Shown in pieces: positions 29,301 to 39,027 of a DNA stretch of 64,000 bases (position 1 is its first letter; every line of letters starts with the position of its first letter). The position numbers and the translations under genes were made by a program. The DNA is from Acanthopleura granulata. Lineage: Eukaryota; Mollusca; Polyplacophora; Chitonida; Chitonidae. The DNA is taken from positions 47,222,625 through 47,286,624 of the forward strand of contig JABBOT010000001.1 in NCBI GenBank assembly GCA_016165875.1, given 5' to 3'. The notes below the pieces were generated by a model. It saw only the letters and a list, made by a program, of their open reading frames with translations. It had not been told where the DNA came from and ran no database searches.

Positions 29301-31219
29301 ATATGCAGACTGAAAAAGTTAACAGGAAGAAATTTTATAATTTACAGAGTTAGTGTACTATAAAGGAATGTGTTTTTGTTTTTTTGTGTGTTTTTGATTT
29401 CATCAGAAAGGTGTAGTGACATTTATTTATTACATCTTCTGTTGGTCCAAACTTTCTCCAAGTTAAAGACAGCTCATGACTGAGGCACTGCTCATTAAAA
29501 ATATTATAAAATTCTCTCTTGAATGTAAAAAGCTGTTTGAAATTGTATGAATTTTTTGCTGAATTATTTTTGTTTAAGTGTGAAGTGTTATGCTGCTGAC
29601 TGGGGATCTGATGCTGCTCAAGCTTTTAGGCTTGTGAGAGACTGACCTATCAAAGGGCTAAGAGATATCAGCTGTTTATTAGCTGTAACGTAAATCTTCT
29701 GAGTTGTCTGTGAATGTAACATGTAATAACATAGGGACAGCACGGTGTTTTCATGTTATATGTTATAACAAGTACAGTTGTGAACAACACTCCAAAGTGT
29801 TTCCAAACCATTGTGTTGTGGCAGGAGTAAATTTCAAGATCATTTCATGTTATAAATTTACACATATACATAAGTTTCAACCACAACCCTAGCAGCTTAC
29901 TACAGTTTCAGGTGACAAGTGCTCCAGGCTTGGAACAATTACATCACAGCCCAGACAAAATGGTTGCATTTCAAACCAGCTAACAGAGCAGGGTCAAATG
30001 TCAATTTCTGCTGTTAGAAAAAAAAAAACTTTTCCGACATAAACATAATATTGTCCAACCTTTTCGGCAAACTCAACTTAGAAAATGCACTTTCTTTCAC
30101 TTTAAGTGGTCCATGTTGGCCTAGACGTCCAAAGAACTATTCTGCAAGATAGTTAGACCTTGACAAATTAGATTGTGTGTTTGAGTCCAGCTCTTGCTGA
30201 TTTGACTGTGGTCATAGGTCAGGATGTCATTCAGGTAGCAATGGAGGGGCAATGGTTTCACCATAAACCCATCAACTCATCAATCATCTTCACCATAAAC
30301 CCATCAACCCGTCAGTCATCTGAGTGAAAGAGTCATGATTATGGCAAAAGAAAAATATGAGAAAACTGAATTTAAAAAAAAATGTAGTTTAATCTCAGAA
30401 CTGACGGATGAAAGCAGGAAGAAAATTTAAACCATACTTAAATTGTAAATTTTATAAGTAAATCGTATATTAAATAAGTTTCCTGTTTTCCAACTCCCAG
30501 TTGCCACAGCCCAAGCCTTCATGAGGATGGTAGACAGTGCATGTGTGTTCCATAATGCCAGCACCAGGTTTGCAGATGGCTATAGGTTTGGACTGGGTGA
30601 GTGTACCCACAGACAGAGTCAGACAAGTATTTGTGCTCAGCTCTTGAGCTGGAAGAATGCTTATCTCAGCATTATCCTGTTTCTTCAGCATGTTGTTCTA
30701 GTGGAGGAAACACTTTGCTGGCATGGATATGCTCTTGCCACAAGAAGGGACAGTATATATGTATATATGACTTCTCCTCGTCATACTGAAAATTGTTAAG
30801 TAACAATTTGAAAACCCATGCATACTTACATGCATGCACTAACTGCTTGTTGTTAAAATGTCTCCAAAACAACAAGACACTGTTGTGTTATAACAATGAA
30901 GAGAAAACACAGCTTGAACCCACATTGTTTTGGGGAAGTAAAGTTTCTAATTTTCATGATTATTAGATCTGGTGTGCAGATACAGTGCTATGAAGTTAAA
31001 GGTAGATTAAAGCTTTGTTTTATTTTCTCACAATTCCATATTTCTGTAGGAGCTGAGGTGGGCATCAGCACGTCCCGCATCCATGCGCGGGGCCCAGTAG
31101 GAGTTGAGGGGCTGTTGACCACCAAGTGGATACTTCAGGGGTCTGGCCAGACTGTGGCTGATTTCTCTGAGGGGAGATTGCAGTATGCACACCAGACTCT
31201 TCCAGTAGACAAATCATGA
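16997..31219 (+). CDS. ALDH18A1: Delta-1-pyrroline-5-carboxylate synthase, complete gene, 14 coding exons
   Basis: This bifunctional mitochondrial enzyme phosphorylates glutamate and reduces gamma-glutamyl phosphate with NADPH to glutamate-5-semialdehyde/P5C, the precursor of proline and ornithine. Fourteen exons with GT-AG junctions and consistent phases join to 795 codons, matching the usual length. Residues 1-80 are basic and weakly conserved, consistent with a mitochondrial presequence. The glutamate 5-kinase domain follows: [11 protein letters not shown] (86-96), [58 protein letters not shown]. The gamma-glutamyl phosphate reductase (ALDH-like) domain runs from about 373: [32 protein letters not shown], the catalytic Cys near residue 588 in [25 protein letters not shown] and [13 protein letters not shown]. 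There is no frameshift or internal stop. The exon 4/5 junction lacks the two-residue VN insert, as in the mammalian short isoform. The 3' end runs into an 86-bp minisatellite. Confidence 0.97.
17366..17637 (-). repeat. Near full-length tRNA-derived SINE in P5CS intron 1
   Basis: Read on the minus strand it starts GGCCTCTGTGTCCTAGTGG (tRNA-like A box region). It continues through the block ATGACCACAGAGCCTCTCACC, a B-box-like segment, the central domain with GGTTTCCTCCCA-type sequence and AAATATTCGTGAGTACTGC, and ends in an (AAATA)n tail. Length is about 270 bp. No clear target-site duplication remains. Confidence 0.8.
18790..18933 (+). CDS. ALDH18A1: P5CS coding exon 2
   Basis: Codons 114-161, [10 protein letters not shown] through ENSLR, with the kinase motif [11 protein letters not shown]. 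Acceptor TGGTTACAG, donor CTCAGG|GTAAAC, phase 0 at both ends. Confidence 0.95.
19049..19265 (-). repeat. SINE copy in P5CS intron 2
   Basis: Reversed SINE with AAATAAAT tail at the left, GTTTTATGCCGTACTCAAGAA, ATTATGGTAGGAGGAAACC, GAGAGGAAGCCAGCATGAGC and GGGTCATTGTGCTG. The tRNA-like end is eroded. Confidence 0.75.
19391..19611. mobile_element. Inverted-repeat element (MITE), family 1 copy a
   Basis: The ends are inverted: AATTCCTCAACCTTGTCGCAT on the left and ATGGTTGAAGAATTATAA on the right, reading TTATAATTCTTCAACCAT on the other strand. The body closely matches 24046-24261 (GTTTGATTTTGGA-type segment, ACAAAACTACATTGGTT, ATCAGTCAAC). It has no coding capacity. It is a short non-autonomous DNA transposon in P5CS intron 2. 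Confidence 0.7.
19741..19892. mobile_element. Short inverted-repeat element (MITE-like)
   Basis: 152 bp starting CTGGGCCCTTCTTTCACAAA and ending TTTTGTGAAAGTTTGCCCAG. The arms stay complementary through ACTTTTC..GTAA, so almost the whole element can fold into a hairpin. It sits in P5CS intron 2. Confidence 0.65.
20502..20606 (+). CDS. ALDH18A1: P5CS coding exon 3
   Basis: Codons 162-196, [15 protein letters not shown] through VRTAQ. Acceptor TATGTTTACAG preceded by an ATATA-rich tract, donor GCACAG|GTCAAG, phase 0. Confidence 0.95.
20893..20970 (+). repeat. SINE fragment in P5CS intron 3
   Basis: Central-domain fragment: GGGCTCTGCCCGGTTTCCTT followed by CATAATGCTGGCCGTTG. Tail and head are absent. 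Confidence 0.65.
21128..21280 (+). CDS. ALDH18A1: P5CS coding exon 4
   Basis: Codons 197-247, [11 protein letters not shown] through DKDLQG, with [14 protein letters not shown]. The donor is ACAAGGG|GTAGGT. No second GT lies six bases downstream, so the longer VN-containing splice form described in mammals is not encoded here. Confidence 0.95.
21890..21986 (+). repeat. SINE fragment in P5CS intron 4
   Basis: Central domain and degraded tail: ATGGTCATGGGTTTCCCAC, ACCATAATGCTGG, CATCGTATAAGTAAAACATC, GCATAAAACACCAGTAAAGAAAG. Confidence 0.65.
22033..22245 (+). CDS. ALDH18A1: P5CS coding exon 5
   Basis: Codons 248-318, [19 protein letters not shown] through GTGGMESK. It carries the kinase substrate/nucleotide motifs KDNDSLAA and SDVNGLYT. 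Acceptor TTTTTGCAG, donor TCAAAG|GTACAT, phase 0. Confidence 0.96.
23025..23187 (+). CDS. ALDH18A1: P5CS coding exon 6
   Basis: Codons 319-372 plus one base, [19 protein letters not shown] through EDQAML. Donor CTGG|GTGAAG, phase 1. This exon ends the kinase domain. Confidence 0.93.
23623..23766 (+). CDS. ALDH18A1: P5CS coding exon 7
   Basis: Begins the reductase domain: [18 protein letters not shown] through ENAYVQ. Enters and leaves in phase 1 (donor TACAGG|GTGAGA). Confidence 0.94.
24046..24261. mobile_element. Inverted-repeat element (MITE), family 1 copy b
   Basis: Second copy of the element at 19391-19611, in P5CS intron 7 and the same orientation. The left end AATTCCTCAACCTTTTCGCA is mirrored by GAGAAGGTTGAAGAATTACA at the right end. 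It is more intact than copy a. Confidence 0.7.
24911..25128 (+). CDS. ALDH18A1: P5CS coding exon 8
   Basis: Codons through 493: [52 protein letters not shown]. Phase 1 in, phase 0 out (CCACAG|GTAGGA). Confidence 0.95.
25341..25495. mobile_element. Possible TTAA-bounded MITE in P5CS intron 8
   Basis: A 155-bp segment begins TTAAAGAGCACCTAAAG and ends GTCAGTGGCACTTTAA. The ends are imperfect inverted repeats that share the TTAA seen at piggyBac-type target sites. It is noncoding, and a second copy was not found in the window. Confidence 0.4.
26061..26198 (+). CDS. ALDH18A1: P5CS coding exon 9
   Basis: Codons 494-539, [20 protein letters not shown] through RTTIGL. It holds the nucleotide-binding [16 protein letters not shown] block. 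Phase 0 at both ends. Confidence 0.95.
26721..26916 (+). CDS. ALDH18A1: P5CS coding exon 10
   Basis: Codons 540-604 plus one base. [34 protein letters not shown], then the catalytic-Cys motif [12 protein letters not shown]. Donor AAATAG|GTGGGT, phase 1, chosen because exon 11 needs one leading G to give VRDSK. Confidence 0.94.
27255..27897. mobile_element. Large fold-back element in P5CS intron 10
   Basis: Outer arms near GTTAGTTGGGCATAACCC (27272) and CTTACGCCCAACAAAC (27875) are inverted. Just inside lies a longer and better conserved pair: TTTAAAGGGAAAGACCACAC at 27361 and its reverse near 27786-27805, followed inward by TGAAGTTATG.TGAGTGAAAAGACC. The inner 445-bp unit shares a core (GGTGGGTTTTATGGAC) with elements at 28355 and 35767. 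No coding capacity is seen. Confidence 0.65.
28151..28272 (+). CDS. ALDH18A1: P5CS coding exon 11
   Basis: [20 protein letters not shown] through MLKDQN. Phase 1 in, phase 0 out (CAAAAT|GTAAGT). Confidence 0.95.
28355..28765. mobile_element. Fold-back element in P5CS intron 11
   Basis: AAAATAACTTCACTGATTTT at 28385 is mirrored at 28680-28699, with flanking complementarity from AGAGCAC to CCCACCA. The right side continues into a terminal repeat like that of the 27361-27805 element (TTTTCACTCACTACAGCTTC, GAGTGGTCTTTCACTTTGAAA). The matching left terminal repeat is missing, so this copy is truncated or rearranged. Confidence 0.65.
28835..29021 (+). CDS. ALDH18A1: P5CS coding exon 12
   Basis: [19 protein letters not shown] through [11 protein letters not shown] plus one base. 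Phase 0 in, phase 1 out (GACAACA|GTACGG). Confidence 0.94.
30501..30596 (+). CDS. ALDH18A1: P5CS coding exon 13
   Basis: [20 protein letters not shown] through YRFGL. Phase 1 in and out (GACTGG|GTGAGT). [13 protein letters not shown] is a reductase-family signature. Confidence 0.95.
31050..31219 (+). CDS. ALDH18A1: P5CS coding exon 14 (C-terminus)
   Basis: [31 protein letters not shown], then [18 protein letters not shown] and TGA at 31217-31219. The last 19 codons lie inside the first unit of the 86-bp repeat that continues downstream. Confidence 0.95.
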
Positions 31220-32415
31220 CAACACTCACCACACAGCTTAGTGTTCCCTTCTGTGAGGGGAGTTTCCAGTATGTACACCACACTCTGCCAGTAGACAAGT
31301 CCTGACAATACACACCATACAGCTTAGTGTTCCCTTCTCTGAGAGAAGACTCCAGTATGCACACCAGACTCTACTGGGAGACAAGTCCTGACAATGCTCA
31401 CCACACAGCTTAGTGTTCCCTTCTCTGAGGAGGGACTCCAGTATGCACACCAGACTCTACCGAGAGACAAGTCCTGACCATGCTCACAGCACAGCTTAGT
31501 GTTCCCTTCTCTGAGGGGAGACTGCAGTATGCACACCAGACTCTATCGGAAGACATGTCCTGACAATGCTCACCACACAGCTTAGTGTTCCCTTCTCTGA
31601 GGAGAGACTGCAGTATGCACACCAGACTCTACCGGGAGACAAGTTCTGACAGTGCTCACCACACAGCTTAGTGTTCCTTTCTCTGAGGGGAGACTGCAGT
31701 ATGCACACCAGACTCTACCGGGAGACAAGTCCTGACAACACTCACCACACAGCTTAGTGTTTCTTTCTCTGAGGGGAGACTGCAGTATGCACACCAGACT
31801 CTACCGGGAGACAAGTCCTGACAACACTCACCACACAGCTTAGTGTTTCTTTCTCTGAGGGGAGACTGCAGTATGCATACCAGACTCTACCGGGAGACAA
31901 GTCCTGACAACACTCACCACACAGCTTAGTGTTTCTTTCTCTGAGGGGAGACTGCAGTATGCATACCAGACTCTACCGGGAGACAAGTCCTGACAAGACT
32001 CACCACACAGCTTAGTGTTTCTTTCTCTGAGGGGAGACTGCAGTATGCATACCAGACTCTACCGGAAGACAAGTCCTGACAAGACTCACCACACAGCTTA
32101 GTGTTTCTTTCTCTGAGGGGAGACTGCAGTATGCATACCAGACTCTACCGGAAGACAAGTCCTGACAACACTCACCACACAGCTTAGTGTTCCTTTCTCT
32201 GAGGGGAGACTGCAGTATGCACACCAGACTCTACCGGGAGACAAGTCCTGACAACACTCACCACACAGCTTAGTGTTTCTTTCTCTGAGGGGAGACTGCA
32301 GTATGCACACCAGACTCTACCGGAAGACAAGTCCTGACAAGACTCACCACACAGCTTAGTGTTTCTTTCTCTGAGGGGAGACTGCGGTATGCTCACCAGA
32401 CGCACCAGTGGACAA
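31163..32415 (+). repeat. 86-bp minisatellite derived from the P5CS stop region
   Basis: About 15 head-to-tail units recur at exactly 86 bp, marked by TGAGGGGAGACTGCAGTATG and ACACAGCTTAGTGTTTCTTT. The first unit is the coding end of P5CS plus the first bases of its 3' UTR; later units carry a copy of the same codons and stop. Units 2-6 are more diverged and units 7-14 nearly identical; the last is partial and diverged. Since 86 is not a multiple of three and unit 1 has the stop, the array is 3' UTR or downstream sequence. Confidence 0.9.
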
Positions 32416-33873
32416 GGTAGCATTGTCAGGACTTGTTTTGGAATAATTATGATGTCACCGTAGGCAATGAGATCTTTTTCTAAAGTATAAACTGCATTTT
32501 CTGTGCAATTATACAACACTTCAGTCTTAAGAGCTTGTGGTGTTACGTGTCACTGACTAAAGAGCTTTGATAGTGAGTATGATTGGTTTTACACATAGAG
32601 AAATTTAGGTAACAGTTTGAAAGAAAGACTACCAAGACATTGTAACACATAAACACTAGTGTCACCACCTGTATATGCTAAGAATAATCTGGAAAAATGG
32701 GTGGAATAAATTCTCATTAAACCTTATTAAGTGATTTGTTTGCTGCAGTGTATGATGGATTTTGACATCATGTCATTTTTTACTTGGATTTAAAACTGAT
32801 TCATTTTTAGCATAATTGGAAAGCATTTGTATTTGGTATGTAACTGGTGATAAATGGTATTATGGTTATTGATAGCTGAATATGAGGCGATGACATCAAT
32901 ATAAGCTGGCACATGTATGTGTAATGTGACACATTTTGAAGACGTGTATCTGTGGTTAGGTTCTATTATTTGTCATCAACTGTTGATATTGCTGATTGAA
33001 TTATTTTTGTTATGTTAATTTTCATTGAATCTTGGTCTTGGAAAAGAATATATTTAGTTGATTTTTATTTTATTTACATAAGTAATTGTACTTTACATGT
33101 GAATTTAAAAAAAATGAATGAGTCACTTATGTTTTGCCAAAAATTGTATTCATGGCTTTGAATGTCATCGTGTGTAGCACGAAATGAAATGTATTTTTGC
33201 TCACATGTTCTTGATAAAAAATGCATACATGTAATGTATAACATACATAAATAAATTGAAAACATAAGTGTACAAATGTGTTCGGGTTATTACGCTTATT
33301 TCGTGATAGACATGTAAGCAATGAAGATGTTTATTTTTTTCATTGTATGATAAACAATGAACAGCTGCAGTTAACTAACGTCACAGTGGTGTGGATTGAC
33401 GTCCTTTGAATATGAGTTGTTCTCCGCAGATGCGAACAATGGTTTGTACTTACGTACATTCTCACGACCGGGTTATTCCCCTTGATGGCCATTACCACTG
33501 CTGCATGCAACTTGGCGATAGGCAACTTATAGCTTTCTTAACGCATGCGATTTTCAGTAACAAGCTGACACACGTCAAAGTTAGATCATTTTGGGGGACT
33601 TTGACACGACTGGACAGGCCTGGATTCAGCATGTCATTCTGCATAACTCCTGCGGAACAGCTGATCACTGCAACAGTTATATGGTTTGGTTAAGTTTGAT
33701 AATTCCGTACTAGGCCTTGATGGCGTACAGAAGTCTGTTGGTGTCACGTTGGAAGAAAAATTGACATTCTTATATCGAAATTTCGACTTCTTATCTGACT
33801 GGAAATATGAAGTGTCAGGTCGGTATTCTTCTAAATTTACTGTATCCCACAATGACAATCATCGTGGTGCGTG

Positions 33874-34012
33874 AAAAGGTCTGTCAGCAACCTGTAGATG
33901 ATCGGGCTTTGCCCGATTTCCTCCTACCATTACGCTGGCCGCCGTCATATAAGTGAAATATTCTTGAGTACGACGTAAACACCAATGAAATAAGTAAATA
34001 AATGAATAAATA
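33874..34012 (+). repeat. 5'-truncated SINE
   Basis: Starts in the middle domain (GGTCTGTCAGCAACCTGTAG), has GGGCTTTGCCCGATTTCCTCC, CGCCGTCATATAAGTGAAAT and ATTCTTGAGTACGACGTAAA, and ends in an AAATAAATGAATAAATAA tail. Confidence 0.8.
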
Positions 34013-34317
34013 ACAATGATCGTGTATGAGGATCAATGTGTGTTTCATTTTCACCTGGGATTGTGATATCCAGGTATTCTTCACCTTCTGGTGCATAATC
34101 GTGGAGTAGGAATACATTAAGAGGAATGTTAAGTGATTTCCTTGCACTCTGTATGCAGATAAGCTGTCTGGGACAAGGCATTACCAGAGATAAATATGAA
34201 TGTATAAGGTAGATCTATGTGCTTATTAGTGTCGAGAGGGAAAAGTCGAAACTTCGACACAGAACGACAAATAACTTTCATGCACTTCTACAATGAACTA
34301 GCTAAATGTCTTATTTT

Positions 34318-34372
34318 GCATGATTATGGCTTAACGTCGCATCGGCAATATTTCAGCCATATCGTGACAAAG
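34318..34372 (-). repeat. Remnant of a second mollusc-type SINE
   Basis: GGCTTAACGTCGCATCGGCA followed by ATATTTCAGCCATATCGTGA resembles the 3' segment of another interspersed repeat that I recall from gastropods and bivalves. Identification is from memory and should be treated as tentative. Confidence 0.35.
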
Positions 34373-35766
34373 TTTACTTTGACATGCCCTTGTGTTATCT
34401 TCTCTTAAATTAAAGGCTGGTTGTCGCCGCCGCTATCTATGTGGACAAACATATCCTTCTCGGTGGTAACATGTCATCCATACTGGACGTCATCATTTGA
34501 GAACAAAAAGTCTTGTGTGTAGGCCTACAGCGTGAATTGTATATAGGCCTATGGTGAGCTGCATAAAACAGATTTACATCCCTTGATCTGTAGTAGGCTA
34601 ATATTTTGACTTTTATATTCATATGGAGTTTCAATCATATGAAGAAGTGGAGGCTAATGGGCGGAGGAAAACATGGTAAGTTTGATGGGGACCAAAGCAA
34701 TAATAGGTCGTACGGAAGATATGTGTGCCAACTATAATTACGAAGGCTCAGTGTCTAAAAGGAAATCAAAAATTGGAACTGTACTGTCTTTGGAGACATC
34801 AACGCACATAGCATTTTAACGTTTATACGCGATAATTGCAATTAACAGTTTCTTCCCAAACGCACGTTAATGCAGATATCGTGCATCAGGAAAGTGTGCC
34901 CTTATTCTACTGAAACATATACTCCGCGTAACCTCCGCTCTGTTGCTCATTTGTCTGCTTGGCACTTACCAACAAGGGAAAATCACAGGGAATTGTGGGG
35001 AGTCATATCCGGTGTTTGGTGCAGCGGTGTTTAGTAAATCGCACGATACAAGTGATGCATTTCTGCGTCTAAAAACCTGTTTCTTGACAGGCCGAATAAT
35101 CAATACAAAGGGCAGTAGCAATCAATCCATCAATCAGTTAATCAATCAAGCCATACAGCTACAAATGGATCAATGCGTTCTTTCATTTCTTTGAGTTTGA
35201 AGCGTTTTTATTCAAATTATTCGGCAGATAAGTTTGTAAACACGCATTTCTTGACGGTTCATTATTTTCATTAAAACTCTTAAAATTGGTAGCATTTTCG
35301 ATATTTATTTGTAAAATAGCAAGGCTTTTTCAAACTGTCAGTTTGTACATACAGGATAGACATGCTGTTTATTTACAACGCTGAAATTTTCCTACAAAGG
35401 AGACGTTTTTATCAACCCCAAAACAATATATAGTAATTTTACAAGCATTTGGCGTCTTGCAAATTATGGAGAATAGGTTTAAATATCAGGACATGTGATT
35501 TATACAAGAGATTGATGTCCGCACACGTCAGTTACTAAAACCTTGCAAAGAGAGTTGGACAATAGCAAAATGCCAATTACCGCATGAAACTGTTGTGCTG
35601 GTTTCTAATTGTTTTCTGGAAAAGTCTACTTATTGATTCAATCATTTCACTTCACATCACTTCATACTTAAAAGAACAGACCACTCATAGACAAAGTACG
35701 CATCATCTAAAAGCCCATATCGTTTTGATACCTAATATGGCAGTCATGACTGACGTGTTGTTTTTT

Positions 35767-36052
35767 TATTTACAGTGAATAAAATACATTGTTCCTATGG
35801 TGGGCTTTTTGGACCTTATTGAACAAACTGAAGCACATTGACACCATCGATTCATTTTGCTGTTAAACAGACTACTGTAACTGTGGTAGTAATAGATGTA
35901 TATTGACTGTTGTAAATAGCAATACAGCAATCAGAAGATGTTTGGTAGTTACAAAGAATCGGTGACGTAACTGCACTTCAGCTTGTTCATTATTTCCAAA
36001 AAGTCCACCGTAGAAACTCAATCTTTATTTGTATTTTATTCGCTGTGAAAAA
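35767..36052. mobile_element. Fold-back element, relative of the P5CS intron elements
   Basis: Left arm 35767-35836 (ACAGTGAATAAAATAC, GGTGGGCTTTTTGGACC, GAACAA) is mirrored by 35974-36052 (TTGTTC, AAAAAGTCCACC, GTATTTTATTCGCTGTGAAA). The GGTGGGYTTTWTGGAC core is shared with the elements at 27361 and 28355. Confidence 0.65.
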
Positions 36053-36270
36053 AGGTAAAAAATAAAACAATAACCATATTTGTAATCAGCATGCTCTGGA
36101 CTTTCAGACGGTGTGTTTTATCTAAAGGTGGTTTCTTCTTTTAAGTTTTAGTGTTGTTTTACGTTCGTCTCACTTTGACTGGACATCGATACTACCTAAA
36201 CCAAGAGTGGAATTATTACTAGCATGGATATATATAAGCAGTATGAGCTTTTTACGATGACTAACATCGT

Positions 36271-36276
36271 TTTATT
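36271..36276 (-). terminator. Poly(A) signal of the chitin-binding gene
   Basis: TTTATT on the + strand is AATAAA on the gene strand, about 165 bases after the stop codon at 36442-36444. Confidence 0.45.
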
Positions 36277-36441
36277 AATTTTGAGAAACTGTAAGTCAAA
36301 GATATTAACAATATAAATAGAAAAGCTGCTGAGATACTCTGACAAAAATTACAATATAGTTACATGAAAGTTTGGAACGTGCGAAACATAATGAAGTAAT
36401 GATGGCAGTTACGTGGACTGTCCTGGGCATGCAGTGTTGGA

Positions 36442-36593
36442 TTAGAAATAAGCACGTCTCTGGATTATGTTTCCGGTAACTCCAAATTTGTTGTGCCCAT
36501 AAATACCATTGATGCCATCCGAATAACCCATTCCGTCGGATTTGCGAAAATCAAAAATCCAACTCAAAGGGTCGAAGGAAAATATATTGCCCG
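36442..36593 (-). CDS. Chitin-binding protein, terminal exon
   Basis: Enters in phase 1 after GCAAGATTACAG and encodes 49 residues plus stop: GNIFSFDPLSWIFDFRKSDG, then Gly/Tyr/Asn-rich MGYSDGINGIYGHNKF, and ends NIIQRRAYF. Together with the A left by the previous donor the first codon is Thr. The upstream exon ends Gly-rich (VGNGGGAV), so the tail continues a Gly-rich segment. No known domain. Real status rests on phase, the acceptor and coding-like composition. Confidence 0.6.
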
Positions 36594-37220
36594 CTGTAAT
36601 CTTGCAGAAAACATTCTGTCTTTGTGAAATGTCTTGTTCTATACACAAGAACAACTTCCGGGATCGAACTCTAAACCTCCCGCACAGTTCATTAACACAC
36701 CGTTCTTTCTATATTGCGCCTCTCCAACAGCCGTGCATGCTATGAAACAAGATAAGAAGAGAATTACCAGTTGCAATTTAAACACCTAGACTACATAATT
36801 AAATACATATATAGAGTATAGAGTTTCAACAGTATCTTTGACTCCAGAAGCTATACACTGGAATGTTTCATTTAGTGTGTCCACCTTAGTAAGCAATTCT
36901 CTTCGCTTACCAAAGCTAAACTATAATTCTCTTTAAGTTACTTAGAATCAAAGCTACTGATTCTTTATTCAAGAAAGCACGACATAAGTTGTAACGTCTT
37001 TTGATGCCATAAAGTTTGATGGAAAGTGGAAATCGCAGGCAGAGATAATTTAAAAGATCATTTTGCATGCTTATAGAGAAGCCTTTTCAGGCATGGATCC
37101 GTCAATAACGTAAGATGATATGTAATCTAGTGCAGTTACATAACCGATTCTGGGGTACCATAACATGGACAATACACGACGGGGTCTGCTGATGCATTCT
37201 AACCGTGATATTATACTTAC

Positions 37221-37496
37221 TGACAGCTCCTCCTCCATTTCCCACACTGAGGGGACCCCCCAGGATACCCGCGTCTCTCAGATCCGCCAGGTAGTCCATA
37301 AGCTCCCCAGGGGCCAGATTGACGCCCGTGTGAGCACAGGACCCACTGACGTCCTGGTGGCACTGGTTGGTTGTGTTACTGAACAGGTATCCGGGCGGAC
37401 ATTCCGCGTACTGAGCTCCACCGCCTTCACACTCAAAGTATCCGAAACAGGTGTCCGGATCCGCAACGAACATAGTAGTGGCTCCGTTACATGGAC
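37221..37496 (-). CDS. Chitin-binding protein, second CBM14 exon
   Basis: A peritrophin-A (CBM14) chitin-binding domain: PCNGATTMFVADPDTCFGYF, ECEGGG, AECPPGYLFSNTTNQC and GSCAH supply the six spaced cysteines and the aromatic residues that contact chitin (FGYFEC, YLFS). A 35-residue segment follows (NLAPGELMDYLADLRDAGIL, then Gly-rich). Acceptor CTTTGCAG and donor GCTGTCA|GTAAGT are both phase 1, so the exon is a symmetric module. CBM14 proteins are secreted and bind chitin in peritrophic matrices, cuticles, egg coats and mollusc shells. The tissue cannot be told here. Confidence 0.85.
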
Positions 37497-39027
37497 CTGC
37501 AAAGCGAGACACAGGAGCGGCACCGTACAACAAAAAAACGTAGGCTCGTAGGAACGACTGGGTGTGCAAATCGTGTAGGGCGAAATGACGCTTTAGAGTG
37601 AGATTTGCATGTTGTATGATGAACTGGTGTTAACGTGTCAAGTCTCTCATTTTGAACAAAATTCACACTGAGCAACGATATTTCGCACTACATGAACAGT
37701 ATGCCATCGACTTCCTGACAGAATCGGGTGTACGCAGCTGTCTTGTAAGATGACTCAACGTGAACATTGTGAGCTGTCGCTGGACAAGATCCTGCCACAT
37801 TCCTATGTTGCACATTCATTTGCGATATCGAGATATCGCAACAATATTTACCAATAGCAAAGTGTCAATACAACTGGTGGCCAAATTAAGGACAGCAAGA
37901 AATGAACAACACAAAGAACAGTGCAATCAATTCCAGCATATCTAACCAATTACCTTACAAGTTTTCTGATTGACGATATGGCAAGAAGTCCATTCGAATC
38001 CTGAACCTTGCTGATGGAAGGCTGCTGATTTCCACTATTTAAGTCACTCATCCAACAATCCCCAAAAGAAATTCTAATTATTTGCATTTAGACGAATACC
38101 TCTATTGTAGAACCGTTAGACTATTGCCAATGCATTTCTAGCAGTTCAGACCGCGATGTCGTATAATTAACAAGCTCCAAGAATATGAAACACGATTTAA
38201 ACAAGCTTCTTATATCTGGAAAATCACAAACCTAAACTTTTCATGCTCAATTGCGGGGAGATGAATTCGTACGCATATGTATTGCTGACAGTGTATAGCA
38301 TGTAATAATAACTGCACGGTATAAAATCATTACGCGATTCCCAGTCCATTCGCACCCACCATTTTCTCATCAGTTTGGTGTAAGGCTTACAAGTGGTTTT
38401 AACGTTGGTAAATCACGTGTTATCAATATACGCGTACAAGAAATTCTTGACATTTCAATCATGTGATATCCCTTACCACTCAAATATACGTGTGCAAGAA
38501 ATCCTTGACTGCTCAATGATGTGCCATTCCTTACCACTGATTTTATACTTGTGCGAGAAATTCCTAAACATGTCAATCACGTGTTATCCCTTGCAGTTCT
38601 TGAATAGCCAGTTATACTTGCAGATTACTACTGAACAATTTGTTCAACAGGAACAACATTATTTATGTGAAAGGCATTTTACGCTTTGCTCAAGAATATT
38701 TCATTTATACGACGGCAGGCAGCTAGCATTATGGTGGGAGGAAACCGTGCAGAGTTTGGTGGATCCTACGACCATCCGCAAACTGCCTACAGACCTTCCG
38801 ACATACGACCGGAGAGGAAGCCACCATAAGCTATACCTGAACTCACAGCGACCGCATTGGTGAGAGGCTCCTGGGTCATTGTCCTGTGCACGCTAACTGA
38901 GGCTCCTCTCGAGAAATATAATTTTATATCCTCTGCTTGCAAAGTTTTCCCTCCTACAAATGAGTACATGGGAATTTTATTGCAAAATAAAGTCGCAGAT
39001 GTTTAGATGAGAGGAGAGTTGACTTAC
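37497..39027 (-). other. Intron of the chitin-binding gene with a SINE
   Basis: A 1.5-kb intron. A SINE occupies 38674-38906. Three loose 60-bp repeats lie at about 38400-38600 (AAGAAATTC/CTTGAC, then CAATCA.GTG.TATCCCTTACC). Confidence 0.6.
38674..38906 (-). repeat. SINE copy (reverse orientation)
   Basis: Reversed SINE: TTACGCTTTGCTCAAGAATA, ATTATGGTGGGAGGAAACCG, TACGACCGGAGAGGAAGCCA, TGAACTCACAGCGACCGCAT and GTGAGAGGCTCCTGGGTCAT. The poly-AAATA tail is lost. Confidence 0.8.

Larger units (their letters stand above)
32416..35766. other. P5CS 3' flank and intergenic, no gene recognised
   Basis: An AATAAA at 32705-32710 could end the P5CS transcript if it spans the minisatellite. Beyond it the sequence is AT-rich with one SINE (33874-34012), a remnant of another repeat (34318-34372) and no coding exon I recognise. 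Confidence 0.4.

Noticed and set aside
31065..32519. Series of about 70-codon minus-strand frames in the 86-bp array
   Set aside because: They recur because the repeat recurs. The period is not a multiple of three, so each frame ends and restarts; no independent coding evidence.
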